From contig NW_025062478.1 in assembly GCF_000002995.4 (NCBI RefSeq), positions 10,055,001-10,119,000 on the forward strand: a stretch of 64,000 nucleotides of DNA. Reading direction: 5' to 3'. The notes beneath the pieces are model-generated. The model did no database searches. It was not told the DNA's origin and saw only the letters and a list, made by a program, of their open reading frames with translations. Below, piece after piece: positions 51,652-63,615 of this stretch. Each line of letters begins with the position of its first letter. Position 1 is the first letter of the stretch. Origin of the DNA: Brugia malayi (Eukaryota; Nematoda; Chromadorea; Rhabditida; Onchocercidae). A program made the position numbers and the translations under genes.

Positions 51652-53578
51652 CTAACATGAACTCTGATGATGATGCTTCTTGTATGCTAGCAATTCACTT
51701 CTTCCAACAAAGAATTTACCACAGCTCCCACATCGATGATAAGGTTGATGCCTTTGTTTATGACTACGAAATGATGAGTCACAATTGAATGTTCGTCCAC
51801 AACCAGGCATTTTGCATTTATGAATGAATGATTCATCGTGTGTCTTCGTATGTTTTGCATATTCATCGTAATTTTTTATGATCATTGTACATCCGGGATA
51901 ACAACATTCATAGATTTGTTCGTCTTAAAAAAGGAGAAATTTTTTTGGTTTACATTAATTGATTAGTTAATTAGACCGATTATCATTTAATTAACCAATT
52001 AAATCGATTATATATAATCTAATTAACTAATTAATTAACGGATTATAACATTCATAACTTCGTTTATCTTAAAAAAGAAAAACTCTTATGATTTATATTA
52101 ATTGATATCTAATCAGTTAATTAAATCGATAACAACATTCGTACATTTGTTTGTCTTAAAAAAAAAAAAAGAAAAGAAAAGAAAAAAAACTTTTCTGATT
52201 TACATGAATTAATATTTGATTAGTTAATCAGCTCGATTATAATTTAATTAACTAATTAAATCGATCATAACATTCATAACTTTGTTTGTCTTAACCGCTA
52301 TGATTCATATTAATTGATATCTAATTAATTAATTAAAAGTATGATAACATTCATACCTTCGTTTATCTTAAAAAAGAAAAGCTTTTGTGATTTACATTAA
52401 TTGATATTTGATTAATTAATTAAACCAGTCAATGTGAAGTTACAAGAATATCAATGTCACAAAATAATATTATTACATTTTAAATAAGCTATCATTTGCA
52501 TATATTTGAAACAAAAGAAAAAGAAAACTAAGTGTAATTGCAAATCTTTAGTTCTTCATTGTTTCTATTAATTAAGTAATAGTAACAAAAAAAAATTTTT
52601 TTAAATTTGATACAAAAAAAAGATAAATAAATTATTAGAGCATTAGTAGTTTAACTATGTGCTAATTACTTAATTGTTTATTAAATATACAAAGTAAACT
52701 GAGAAAAATGTGGCAAAATTAATAAAATTTTTATTGCTGCATTAATATGTTTAAAATTTCGTTAAATTTGTAAAAATTAACATTGTTCTGTATTTTTGCA
52801 ATGAATTCTATGTCTTTGGAAAATATCACATTGTGATTTTAAATTCACTGTTAAATTTATTTTAATATAATAATTTCTGTAATATAATAATTTCCGATTA
52901 AATGTTTGTTCGCAATTGGGTACTTTGCATTTATAAATAAACTGTTCATTATGTCTTTTAAATATATAAAAAATAAAAAAGTTATGTTTTAAAAAATTGT
53001 TGTAGCCTGTTCTGGTATTGTTATGTTAGATCCAAAATACGAATATTTATAAATTTTTTCATTTGAAAAATTTCTGCTATGAAATTTGTTCTTTTTTTGC
53101 ATTTTTTTTTTCAATTATTTATTTAAATAATTTGATATTTAACTAAATAATTTAGGAAATTATAATAAAAAATAAATATGAGTGACAAAAAAATAATTTT
53201 GTCATATGAAATTTCAATTTAACTTAAATTACAAGAAAAGTATATTTCAATTGTTTAAAATAAAAAAATCTTACCTTTAGTGGTGTCACTGACGGAAGAA
53301 TCTTGAACGAATGCTTTATCATCATCTGATTTCAATTCCTTATCAGTACCTTCAGAGGTATCCATGCTAACTGGGAAATATTCTTGGGCGGTAATGTCAT
53401 CTATGGGAAGAAGAAGTGGTGGATGATGAATTGTGGTTGCATTTTGTTGTAAACTAAGAGTGTCATTGTATGTGATAAGGTCACCGGTGTCGAGATTAAG
53501 CAGAACAAAAGTTTCAATTTGAGCTGAAGCAATGGAAAGTAGAAGACTGAACCAAATGACGAACATAGTGTGAAACAT
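51652..53578 (-). CDS. C2H2 zinc-finger protein with an apparent signal peptide, 191 aa
   Basis: Two minus-strand exons, 53578-53275 and 51923-51652, join through a split GAC codon (AAAG-GTAAGA donor, TTTAAG acceptor). The C-terminal exon has three finger-like modules: CCYPGC..EYAKHTKTH, CKMPGCGRTFN..SHKQRH, and CGSCGKFFVGRSELL..KKHHH. The spacing (C-x4-C in the first two, C-x2-C in the last) is C2H2 type. The first exon starts MFHTMFVIWFSLLLSIASAQ, a textbook signal peptide, followed by an acidic, NxT-containing linker. A secreted protein with C2H2 fingers is unusual. Either the fingers are structural in an extracellular protein, or the true start is elsewhere and the hydrophobic segment is not a signal. 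The intron holds about five copies of the exon 2 acceptor and a decayed extra finger exon. Confidence 0.7.
51901..52440 (-). repeat. degenerate array carrying the zinc-finger exon 2 acceptor, about five copies
   Basis: Near 51901, 52043, 52129, 52265 and 52342 the plus strand repeats AACATTCATxxxTTxGTTxx followed by TCTTAAAAAAG. That is the complement of the exon 2 start (ACGAACAAATCTATGAATGT) and its acceptor. Copies are separated by TTTACATTAATTGAT and TTAATTAAATCGAT words, giving a period of roughly 80-140 bp. The copy at 51901-51934 is the real junction. Confidence 0.85.
52796..52962 (-). pseudogene. decayed duplicate of the zinc-finger exon
   Basis: Within the zinc-finger gene's intron the minus strand reads RHNEQFIYKCKVPNCEQTFN, closely matching the second finger of the real exon (THDESFIHKCKMPGCGRTFN), after a TTTAAAAG acceptor-like site. 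Further on, QCDIFQRHRIHC resembles a finger's second half in another frame. The copy has no full finger and no evident donor, so it looks like a relic, though alternative use cannot be excluded. Confidence 0.7.
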
Positions 53579-55149
53579 GAAATTTTGTGAAGTGACAGAA
53601 TTACTCAAATGGATGCTTTTTATTTCAGATTAGTTTGAATTAAATGGTCAAAGATTTAAATAGTTTTTAATCTTTTATTTTTTTTAATCTTTATTGTTTT
53701 TTTTTTTTCTTTTCATGCATTCCGCTTTTCCAACTGACAATTTTCGAATTTCCAAATGATGTATAACAATAACGTAAAAGTAACTTTGAAATTCCATCAT
53801 TTAAGTAATACCTATAGAATTTGACTGATATTATAGCACTTCAAATTTGTTAATTAATTATTTGCTAATTAAGAATATGCTCATTTTTAAGCATTTAATT
53901 TGTGTATTTAATAAAGTTGCATGTATAAATGTAAAGATATTAATCATTGAATTGATTAAACTTTATTAGATTGAAATATAACTTGAAATACTTCAATTTT
54001 GCTAATTTCTACCAATTAATTGATCTCTGATTTTTTGTTAATTAATTATTGCTTTCTGACATAGATTTATAGTTAGCTATTCTTGTTTGCTATTGTAAAA
54101 GAGAATAACAATGTAAGCCGAAATGTTTGAATTTAAATTTTCAAAAGTTAGAATAACACAAAGGATGTATGAAGGATTTGCATAATTGCAAATAATTTTC
54201 AATGTTTGATTTTCAATTTTAGTGATGTTATTAATTGACAATTGCAAATTTATTGCTTGAAATTTATTTTTATCATATATTAATTAAAGTCATACGTTAT
54301 GCATTAATATTAAAAACATGGAGTACTGACTTCCACTTATTGTAACATTTATTTTCAAGAATAAATTATTAGTAAATTTGACAAAAAAAAAAAAAACTGA
54401 CAATTCTGTGAGACATCTATCTGTTTTTTTGTCGAAAACAACCAAGATAATATATTAAGTAAATATTATTAATATAAGAAGAACGAGGATTATTACAATT
54501 CTAATAAATAAATAAATGACAATTACAACATTAATAAATTCATACAATAATTTGTTTACTTTCCTTTCCTAATTTTCGTTTATCAATATCTTCTTTATTT
54601 GATAAACCTTTTTTTCTTCCATGTTTTTAGTAATATATTTGTCAAATATTATTTTTTTTTTTTTTTCTTTTTTAGTAATTTTATTTGATAATTCTTTTTT
54701 CTTTTAGTAATATATTAAGTGAGAAAAAATTTTTATTCAAATATTTCGCAATTATCAATGTTACTGGATTCATATTAAATGAAGATTTGATGATTTGTCA
54801 CAATCAAATCAACAATGAGTTTGAATGAAATAATTCAAAGCATTTCACCAGTTAAATAAATACATCTCTAAAATGCATACTTCTGAATTAAAAAATTGTG
54901 AGCCAAATATTTTGAAATATTTCGAATATTTGAGATATAATTGAATTTCAGACTAAAAAAAATTCGTATATTTTTTTACTGAATTTATGAAATTCCATTA
55001 CTGCTGTCACTTAACTGCAGAAAAAAAAAAATCGATTGATGTGAACCAGCACATTACACGCATGTTGCATATTTTTTTATCTGTGAAAAAATGAATGATA
55101 TATGAACAGAGAAATTTTTATTTTCTTTTGTTTTCATGTTTAAATCTTC

Positions 55150-55760
55150 AGAATTGTAGTCTGGCAGTAAACTTTTAATTTAACAGTTCGAAAGTGTACC
55201 GAACTTAAAATATTCATCCCTTCTTAACGTACGTACGCGATATAAATTAAATGGTATAAACATCTGCGTCGAAGAAATCTAAAATGATAAAGTAAATCAA
55301 TCTGATATATGCAGTTACGTACGCTTCTCGTAGAATTAAACTGCCGAATCACTTTGTGATAGTTTAAAGGGTACGTTTGTGTTAGTTTACAGAAGATTAT
55401 ATATGGAAGGTAGAGTATTACGATATGAACTGTGTTTAATAATACGGTGAGTTCTCACGTTTGAAATATGCGTAAAGATTAATCGTACGTTACAATGATG
55501 GCGAGATTTCTCATTCCTCAATAAAAATAGTGAAACCAAAGAAGATCGTGCAACATTTCATACAACATATCTCTTACTAGTATTTTCAACTCCCATATAG
55601 TAATTTAGAGTTCCACGATATAAAAATCTGTGACACGCGTGAATTCACCTTTTCTACGTTTACTTACCTTTCCTACGTTTACTTACCCGACACGAAACCT
55701 ACACGTACCGTAACTCAAATTAAAGAAACGCTCTAACGTGAACCAAGTTTTGACACATGT
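55150..55760. other. compositional island rich in CG and ACGT
   Basis: This stretch is clearly less AT-rich than its surroundings and has many CG dinucleotides (AACGTACGTACGCG, CAGTTACGTACGC, ATCGTACGTTAC). It also holds a small repeat (CCTTTCCTACGTTTACTTAC around 55658-55688). A 75-codon minus-strand frame at 55720-55947 overlaps its edge but matches nothing I know. It may be a divergent promoter region, a non-coding RNA gene or an old insertion. Confidence 0.45.
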
Positions 55761-56588
55761 CGAGTTGTAACTCTGACTGTCTCGCAATGACAATTTCTGT
55801 CTCTATTATTTCCAAGAGAGCTTTGGTATTTATGTATTTATTGTGAAGGACTGTTCGTGAAGAGCGATTACAAAGTATCAGGAAAATCTTGACAAGCAAA
55901 TTAAATCCGGTCAAATTACGAATACAGTATACGGAGCCATTTGTCATGTGAGCACTCTGGTTTAGATAATAATTTTTACCGTTATGAGATTCGTTTTAGT
56001 GGAAGTAAAAATTTCAGGTTATTTCTGTTAATTTGTTAGCATTTCCTCATTGATTGTATTTTTTTCATCTGTAACTGATTTCAATCAGTTGTTATCAGAC
56101 GAATTTAGTGTAAAATTGAATAGTTAGAATGATAGAAATTTGTTATTGGCTAACATTTTACTGGAAGGCATTCACCTCTTTGTACTGCAAATTAATTAAT
56201 TAAATTTGACAATCACTGTTTTTCTCTACTAATGTTGTTCTTTCTAATTTCATAATTTTCTGTCGCATCTGTTTCGTTATTCGTTGCCCACTGTAAATAT
56301 TTTGTATATATTTTTTTTTTAATTTCTTATTATTATTAATCTTCCTGGATGTATCAGTTCTCTTTAAATATTTCTGACATTTTTTTTCTTTACATTCATT
56401 GTATTCAAGTACCATTCATGTAGCACTAATCAGTTCTGTTTCAAATTTCAGAAGTGATATTTGTTATCAAGTTAAATTTTACATGTTTAGTAAGTTCTAT
56501 ATGAATTTTAAAAATGGTACTTAGTGGAATCCTACTTAATATTGAGTAGAAATAAGAATAGTAAAAGTAATTATCAGGAATCAGAATT

Positions 56589-56690
56589 GAATGGTAGTGA
56601 AGTTTTACTTGAAGAATTCATTTAACGATAAATTGTTGAAATTTAATAAATTTTACTTGAAGTAATTCATTTAACGATAAATTGTCGAAA
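56589..56690. repeat. about 50-bp direct duplication
   Basis: TTTTACTTGAAG(T)AATTC, then ATTTAACGATAAATTGT(T/C)GAAATTTAAT, occurs twice in a row. Confidence 0.85.
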
Positions 56691-56876
56691 TTTAATAGAT
56701 TAGGCAGAGATAATTGTAATGTAGTGAGGCGTTTGTTGCTAAATTCGTATATGTTGAATAGATTAATATTCTACTAAAATTTGATATTTAATCGGTATTT
56801 CTTAATATTCCAGGAATTTTAATGAAAATTAAACAACGAAAAGAATTAATTAGAATTGATATAAAAAGTGCTTCCA

Positions 56877-57766
56877 ATGTCTATTACCCAAAAAGCATAT
56901 GATAGCTATGAAGATGAGGACTATCGACGTAACGCTGAATATCCGCGACAATGTGATTTATGCACTCGAGATGTAAAGAAACTTTCTAATCGTTTCGAAT
57001 TTGCTCAACATTTGCGTGCTGTACATTGTACCAAGGAAGGTGGATCTTTTATTTGTCGGTAAGGATTTTCGTTTTTATTTTTCCGGAAATCAAGATTTAA
57101 ATGACTTCTTATATTTGGTTTTTCAGTTATATGCATTTTGAATGTTTGTTTATATCAGACACAACAATAGATATCGAAATTAAAGTTGTCAAATCATTCC
57201 ATCTATGCATTCATTTGCTTAAGTTTAACCGAACTAATCGATATTCATTCGATGTGTCTTTATTTTAACATAATAATTGAATCATGAATTAATTGATATG
57301 CTTTCAGTTATGGGCCAAATGGAGTTTGTCAAACATTACCCTTGGAAGGTGTTTCTGATCGTGATTATGAAGCTCATATCCGGAAATGTCATGCTAGTTT
57401 TGGTAAGTTATTTTATCGTTCTTGCTTGGGAATCAGTTCTTCTTTTATTAACTTAAGATTTTAACACTAGTTACATCGTTTATTACTTATTAAAGAAGTG
57501 ATACACTTAAAGTCGTTTGTATAATTTGCATTGTTTAAAATTGTGTAGTATGATATGCTCTAGGTAATTATATATTCTTTTCCCTGTAACTTAATTAAAG
57601 GTTGATCTCATTGGGAGTGCAAATTAATATATTAATTGCTGTTTTTCACTTATTTTTAATTTTAGTCTTTGATAAGCAATCAACCGTGGATAAAGCGGAA
57701 GGGAAAAAAATGCGCTCTTCCTCGAATCCGGTCTTCACCATTCAAAGGTATGATATAATCATGTAA
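56877..57766 (+). CDS. VPS54-like N-terminal zinc-finger segment, three exons, rest missing
   Basis: Exons 56877-57058, 57308-57402 and 57666-57747 join in frame (GTAAGG, GTAAGT and GTATGA donors). The protein has a CDLCTRD..FAQHLRAVHC finger-like motif followed by TKEGGSFICRYGPNGVCQTL and EGVSDRDYEAH..KCH. From memory this block resembles the start of invertebrate VPS54, the GARP tethering-complex subunit acting in endosome-to-Golgi transport; I could not check this. VPS54 proteins are several hundred residues longer, yet no further plus-strand exon is visible to 64000. If the third exon is not spliced it ends at TAA 57764-57766 after about 118 residues. If the GTATGA donor is used, the next exon must lie beyond a gene on the other strand. 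A TATTCCAG acceptor 60 bases upstream of the ATG may receive a spliced leader. Confidence 0.6.
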
Positions 57767-58399
57767 AAAGATTTTAAAGAAATCCAAAGGACAGTTGTGA
57801 AAAAAAGGGATGTTTTTACTTTATGATTGATAATTAACACGGATATTATAAAGCATATACAGTGTTTTTCATTGAGAATAGTAAATGACTAAAAAACTGG
57901 TAAACAAATATGAAAATCTACTAAATGAAAGGTTAGACAGGGGGAAAACAATATTATTCAGAACCAAATTTGTCTTCATCTTTTTCTTATGTTCTGGACA
58001 AGATTTGCTGAAAAATGAGTATTACCAAAATTTCCAAGCCAATCTAAATACTTGTTGTGTGAAAGTAACATTAATTATTAACGGGCAAGATATATTCGAT
58101 GAAGTTTGGATTTATTCGTGACTGCGTTTATGGTTCTATTAAAACAGATGGGCTAAACTGTGATTAGTTAAAATCAATATGGGATTAATAACTTGACGAT
58201 ATGTGCAGTAATTTTTTTTTTTTTTTGAAGTATATAAAGTATATATAAGGCCAACTTTTTTCAGTCTATCATTTTAAACAAAGTTCTGGCTTTTTTTTGA
58301 AATAAAATTGCTTAAATGAATTAAAAATAAAGGTTAGAAATAAGTTGCAGCTAAATAAGCAGATAGTAATTCTTCGGCTGAGTGAGTTGGATGATTGCT
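57767..58399. other. convergent intergenic region
   Basis: The space between the VPS54-like exons and the DEG/ENaC 3' end. The plus strand has a 78-codon frame at 57885-58121 (starting MTKKLVNKYENLLNERLD) with fair composition but no recognisable family and no good splice link to the preceding exon; I leave it as a weak candidate. Confidence 0.4.
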
Positions 58400-60050
58400 T
58401 CAATTCCAGTTTTTCAGTCGTGAACGTTTCTTTTTGATTGTTGTAGTTAGAAAAGTGTATAGATAAGTGCCACCCTAAATGAGATGAATAAAATTTCAAA
58501 TTTTTGGATGAAATTTAATATTTAATAAATATTCTGCACATATACCTGTATTAGACTAAGAATTGAAAGTCCAAGCCATGCTCCCATGGATCCACCAAGT
58601 GCTGCTATGAATGTTGGCATTGACCATACCCAGTATTGACTCAAAGTGAGATATTCAAATGAACCCCAGTTTAAATTAATTGTCGTGAAGTCTAAAAGAA
58701 AGTTGTAATAGTGAAAAGTTTGAAAATAAGTCATCATAGTTAAATTAAAAAAAATTTTTGTATTTATTTGTTTTTTTTTTTCTTTACTAGATGAACAAAA
58801 TTTGTTTTAATTTTTACTCAAAATCAATCATTTTTGTTTGTTTTTTATTTATTTTTACAACAGTTTTACTAAGTAAAAACTTACCACGATGAAACATTTT
58901 ACCATGCTGTACGTGACTTACTTCATAGGTAATTTGATCACAAGAGCGATAACACTTTCGGGTGCATTGCTGATCCGAATATGTAATATTCTTAACACTA
59001 AATTGAAATTATTAAATTCTTCTGCATTTGTAATACTTTTTTGTTTTTGCTTTTTTTCTGTTTTGTTTTGTTTTTTGTTGTCTTTTAAAAAAGTTTTTTT
59101 TTTTTTTCTCTGAGTCCTTTTTGTTGCCCTTTTTTTATTTTTTGTTTTTCTGCTTCTGCTTTTTTTTTTCTTTTGTTTATTTTTTATTATTTGTTACTAA
59201 AATTTCCAAAAAAAATATTAAAGTACAACGAGAAAAGACTGAACTAATTATTTGTTTAAAGTTTGATTGGATTTTTTATTTAGAAATTGACATCAAAAAA
59301 TGGATTTGCAATTAATACAAAAAAAAAAAAACATTCATGACTTTAAAATAAGATTATTATAAGTAAGATTATGAAAGAGAGATTTAGGATTTTAAAACAA
59401 CCATGAATTATAGAATGGTGATATTATCAAGTGCATTAAATTTTTTTTTTTTAAAGTACGCTCAAAATATTGACATTAATTCGTAAGAATATATTTTTAA
59501 GAATCCCTACTCGATTTCGCATTTTTCATAATTACAGATTGGAAATTTGTTGTATTCATTCTCATTTCTTGTAAGATAACTTAAAGTTGCTGGTGTGCAT
59601 TTGCATATATCCTGAAAAATATAGGTTATATTTTGTCGATATAAATTCTTGTCGAAATATTTGTTGAGAACTAATTGTTGTTTGTTAGCTAAAATCAAGT
59701 TTGAACTATATGAAGTTATGAACTTAAAATTGCCAACAAAACTTTACATTTTTAGTTAGAAAAATTTAGAAAAAAATAAAAAGACATTACTTTTACTATC
59801 TTACTAATGTTCCAAGAATTATAATTTTATTGTCACCCTGATCATTTCCATGCGACATCTTGATCGACAATCAAATTCACTTTCTTCATTTTCTTTAACA
59901 TTACGACATGCTGTACCATTCTCATCATTTTCAAGCATTACATATCTTGCTCGTACGTCAACTGTCACTTCATGTCGAATACCAAGACATAACTTAAAAT
60001 TAGTTCCATCTTCAAATTTGGTCAATTCAATAAAATCATTCATAAACCAA

Positions 60051-60098
<48 letters not shown>

Positions 60099-63000
60099 GT
60101 AAATTTAGTAGGTAAATAAAAACTAAATAAATAAATCGTAAAGTAAGCTTTTTAATCTATAAAAAATTTAATATATACATCATCATTAAATCCATCTCGT
60201 GCACGACCTTGACCTTCCATAAAACGTGAAAGTGAACTAGGTCGTCCATGAAAATCAACAGACATACAAGCAATATTAAAGTTTTCCAAGTTATCAGTAT
60301 TGTGTGATAATAGCATTGTAAAGAAATTTCCCTGCGAATAGGTAAATTAAATGACGATATTTTGATTTGAATCTTTTTTTTTTTTTGTCTAAAATTTGTT
60401 TTGAAATTTGAATGTTAAAATTATGTACAATTATGTAGAAGAATCATAAATTTTTTTACATTATATCTGATTATTTTCATACTTAATGTTTACATTACTC
60501 TATTATTATCACTAGAGATAATTATTATTCTTAACACTGCGATCTATCACAAACACAACTATTATTGTAATATTTCATGTCACAAATTTTATTCCACTTT
60601 AATTTTATTATTTATTATTATTATTATGTTAGATTTTACTAACAAATGTTACAATTAGAAATGTTAAAATTTCTAATTTAGAATAAATAATGTTCAATTT
60701 CATCTACTCAATGTATTTTTATTATCATTATTTGCACTATGTTTGTATTTTAGTTTAAGAAGATGATAAAAGAGAAATCAAACTTAAAACCTGATCTTTT
60801 ATTTCGAAATAATTATCTCTATCAAACCATGGTTGAAAGCAGAATTGCATTGTTGAAATCCATGAAGTTCGAAATTTGGTCTTAATTTTAAGACTTTCAT
60901 TAAATGTTGTTCGTTGAAATCGTCGTAGTGAATATTTTATAGTTTCCGAACCAATTTTTTGTGTTAATTCTTCGAATGTCACACCACGTTGCTTAATTTC
61001 ATTTAACCATGTCTACAATTTGTCTATAATTACTCTGTATAAATTCTTAATCAACGATAAATTATCTTAAATTTAAGTTAAAACTTTAGTTAATTTTTTA
61101 TTTATTTCGTTCCGAAATTTGGTTTTAATTTTTAGGACTTTCATTAAATATCATTCATTGAAATCACCATAGTGTCTACTTGATTTCTTTTTTTTTCAAG
61201 CTGAAATCTTGACTTAAATTTATGACTACGTTTCTTTTTTTTTTAAAAAAAAAAAGAAAAAAACTTCAGTAAGAATGATTTTTTGATGCATTTCTAAATA
61301 TCCATTTTCCTCGTTTCTAAATATCTATTTCATCTTTCTAAAATATTAATTTACATTGTTAATTTTAGTTTTGAAAATTATTTACTGCATCAAATCAGTT
61401 ATACTTACCTTTAATTCTACAGTAATTTAAAATGGTTAAATCAGGAAATAACAAATGAAAATTTCTTTTTTTTTTTTAATTAACCTTAATCATCGTTCGT
61501 TTAGCTTGAAGTTTTGGATGAGTGCTAAAGAAATTAATAGATCGAGCAGATCCTTGCGCTGTTGTCTCTCGTTCCATACTATTCAGTGTTGCAATTACTT
61601 CATATGCTTCAAGAACTAACCGATAATCCCAGGCTTCTTCGAGAAATTTTTCTCGAGAATTTAATTTTTCGAGTTCTGTCTGAATAGCGAAATGAAATTA
61701 ATGAAGGATCTTTGTACTCATTGATCACTTAATCAAATGCAGTTTATTTGAATGATAATTATTTTTTGTAGCTGAAAACATTGTCAGCGAAAAAGTGAAA
61801 AGTTAGTTTAACTATTAGCTTTTAATTTTTTTTTATAATATGTGTTGAAATCTTGAAAGTAAAACATTATTTTTTTTTTTCAAAAAAAAACAAAAAATAT
61901 TTTCAATAAATTAATTTGAGGTAAAATGGAACTTTTTTTTTCAGAAAACTGTTTATTGATTTCTTATTTAATTCTTCTTTAAAACCTTATTAAATTACCT
62001 GTATTCTTCTATCCCATTCATCAGCCAATTCTGAATTATTAAGAGGAAGATGACTCCAAGCTTGTTGTTTTGCCATACAAAATGTGATATTAGGCATATT
62101 CATTGATTCATTAAACATTATATTCATATTTGATTGTTTCGGATATTCCATATATTCTATCACCTTAGATTTTAAATTTTATATAATATAAATTTTCTTC
62201 TCTTATTTTATCTAATCGATTATTTAAATTTTTCTGTTTCTTATACACCCCATAAATCTTCATAGGTAAGCTGTTAGATAAATTATGAGAAAATCTTTCA
62301 TAATTTCTGAATATAATAAGTCTTTTATAATTTTTTATGATCCTTCAAAATTTAAATATAATAAGGTGGTTTATTTAAATTAATGGAGTAGGTCTAGATA
62401 AGAAGGATACAATTTTCTCACAATTGATGTCCATGATGTTTGATTTACAAAATTTTGTATAAGTATTAGAATACTGTGTAATTATATTGATATTTTTTAA
62501 AATATAATTAAAATGAAAGAGAACCAGCAGAGTAATATCTCGAATAGTCATCACAGCCAGAAAGGTGACAATAAACCAAAGACCCCATCGTCTCATTCGT
62601 TCACCCAGAAAGCATTCTTTCCAGCTGATTCCTTCATTTATTGTCATTTTTGCTATCTTTTGATCCTGTGAACTAACAACGAAATTTCTAATTACAATAA
62701 TAATTTATCAAAAATTTTAATAGTTACATCAGAAAAAAAAAAATGAATAGTTATTAAAATTTCATAAATACATAATAATATTTAAAGAAATTTAAATCTT
62801 CTAAAAGTTCTATTTATCCTATAGGATAACATTTGGAATTTCTAGGAAAAATTTTTTTTAGGAAAAACATCTATATCAATAAATTTAATTTTGATGATAT
62901 ATATTCTATTAAAAATTTGTATATGACTGAATTTATTATTATTATTATTGTTAATGCTAATATTATTATTATCATTAGTTATTATTATAGGAATAGGATT

Positions 63001-63615
63001 AAGTTAAATTTTTTGTAGCTTAAATTTTTGCTAGAATTAAACTTACGTTTGGCTTATTTTATATCGTAATTCATCGTATACTTGTCGAAGAAGTTCAATA
63101 TCACTTAAATGTCGATTTTCTTCTTCGTCATGTTCCTCCTCACTTTCATTATTTAAAAGACGACTTCGAATAGAAATTGTTGGATTCTTTAGATGCAGTG
63201 AGTTAAAATCAAAATTAATTTGTTTTCGTATATTTTCTGATTGCATTTGTGAATTCATCTGTGCAGGCATTATTATTTGAGATGTTAGTGATGTTTGAGT
63301 TTGTGCAGTTTTTGATTCCTTCAATGCTGACTGATAATAATGATAAGAGCAGTTAAGTTGTGAATTATTCATTTTATTCATATTCTCATCTGAATTTTGA
63401 CTATCTAATAATGGACAAGCAATAGTAGGTGGTGTATCTGTTATTATTGTAGTTGAAGTAGAATATTCATCGTTTATCAGTGGTGATAGTTTGTAGTTTG
63501 AATTTTGTAAATTTTGTGGGTAATGATGTATGCCTGAAGATTTGAAATTCATCATTATTTTATTCTCTGAGTTAATAGTAGTATCATAGGCATACTGATT
63601 ACTATTTATTTCCAT
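58400..63615 (-). CDS. DEG/ENaC (degenerin) cation channel subunit, 698 aa
   Basis: A trimeric amiloride-sensitive-type sodium channel subunit. Eleven minus-strand exons total 699 codons: 63615-63047, 62672-62525, 62163-61999, 61679-61485, 61012-60791, 60331-60179, 60046-59837, 59611-59511, 58997-58885, 58691-58546 and 58474-58400. A polar, Ser/Asn/Gln-rich N-terminus of about 190 residues precedes TM1 (GLWFIVTFLAVMTIRDITLL), then VIEYMEYP. The ectodomain has MPNITFC, CFQPWFDRDNYF, a Cys-rich run (ACRNVKEN, DCRSRCRMEM, DICKCTPA, CTRKCYRSCDQITYEVS), and TM2 with the family signature SMGAWLGLSILSLIQ, whose GLS is the selectivity filter. The tail is short and basic (KKKRSRLKNWN). The usual HG gating motif before TM1 is absent (FLGER at that place). 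The exon 2 donor is a weak GTTCTC, and the exon 7 acceptor lacks AG. The ATG lies 27 bases after a TTTCAG. Confidence 0.93.
60053..60094. repeat. TA dinucleotide microsatellite
   Basis: About 20 TA units, directly before exon 7 of the DEG/ENaC gene on the minus strand, occupying the place of the polypyrimidine tract. Confidence 0.95.

Larger units (their letters stand above)
53579..56876. other. intergenic region with a CG-richer island
   Basis: 53579-55140 and 55960-56580 show no exon. The island at 55150-55760 is listed separately. A 50-bp direct duplication lies at 56589-56690. Just before the next gene there is a TATTCCAG acceptor (56815) and an ATG at 56822 opening a 26-codon frame that overlaps the next gene's start out of frame. 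Confidence 0.5.

Noticed and set aside
59850..60095. Plus-strand 81-codon frame ending in Ile-Tyr repeats
   Set aside because: Antisense shadow of DEG/ENaC exon 7 running into the TA microsatellite.
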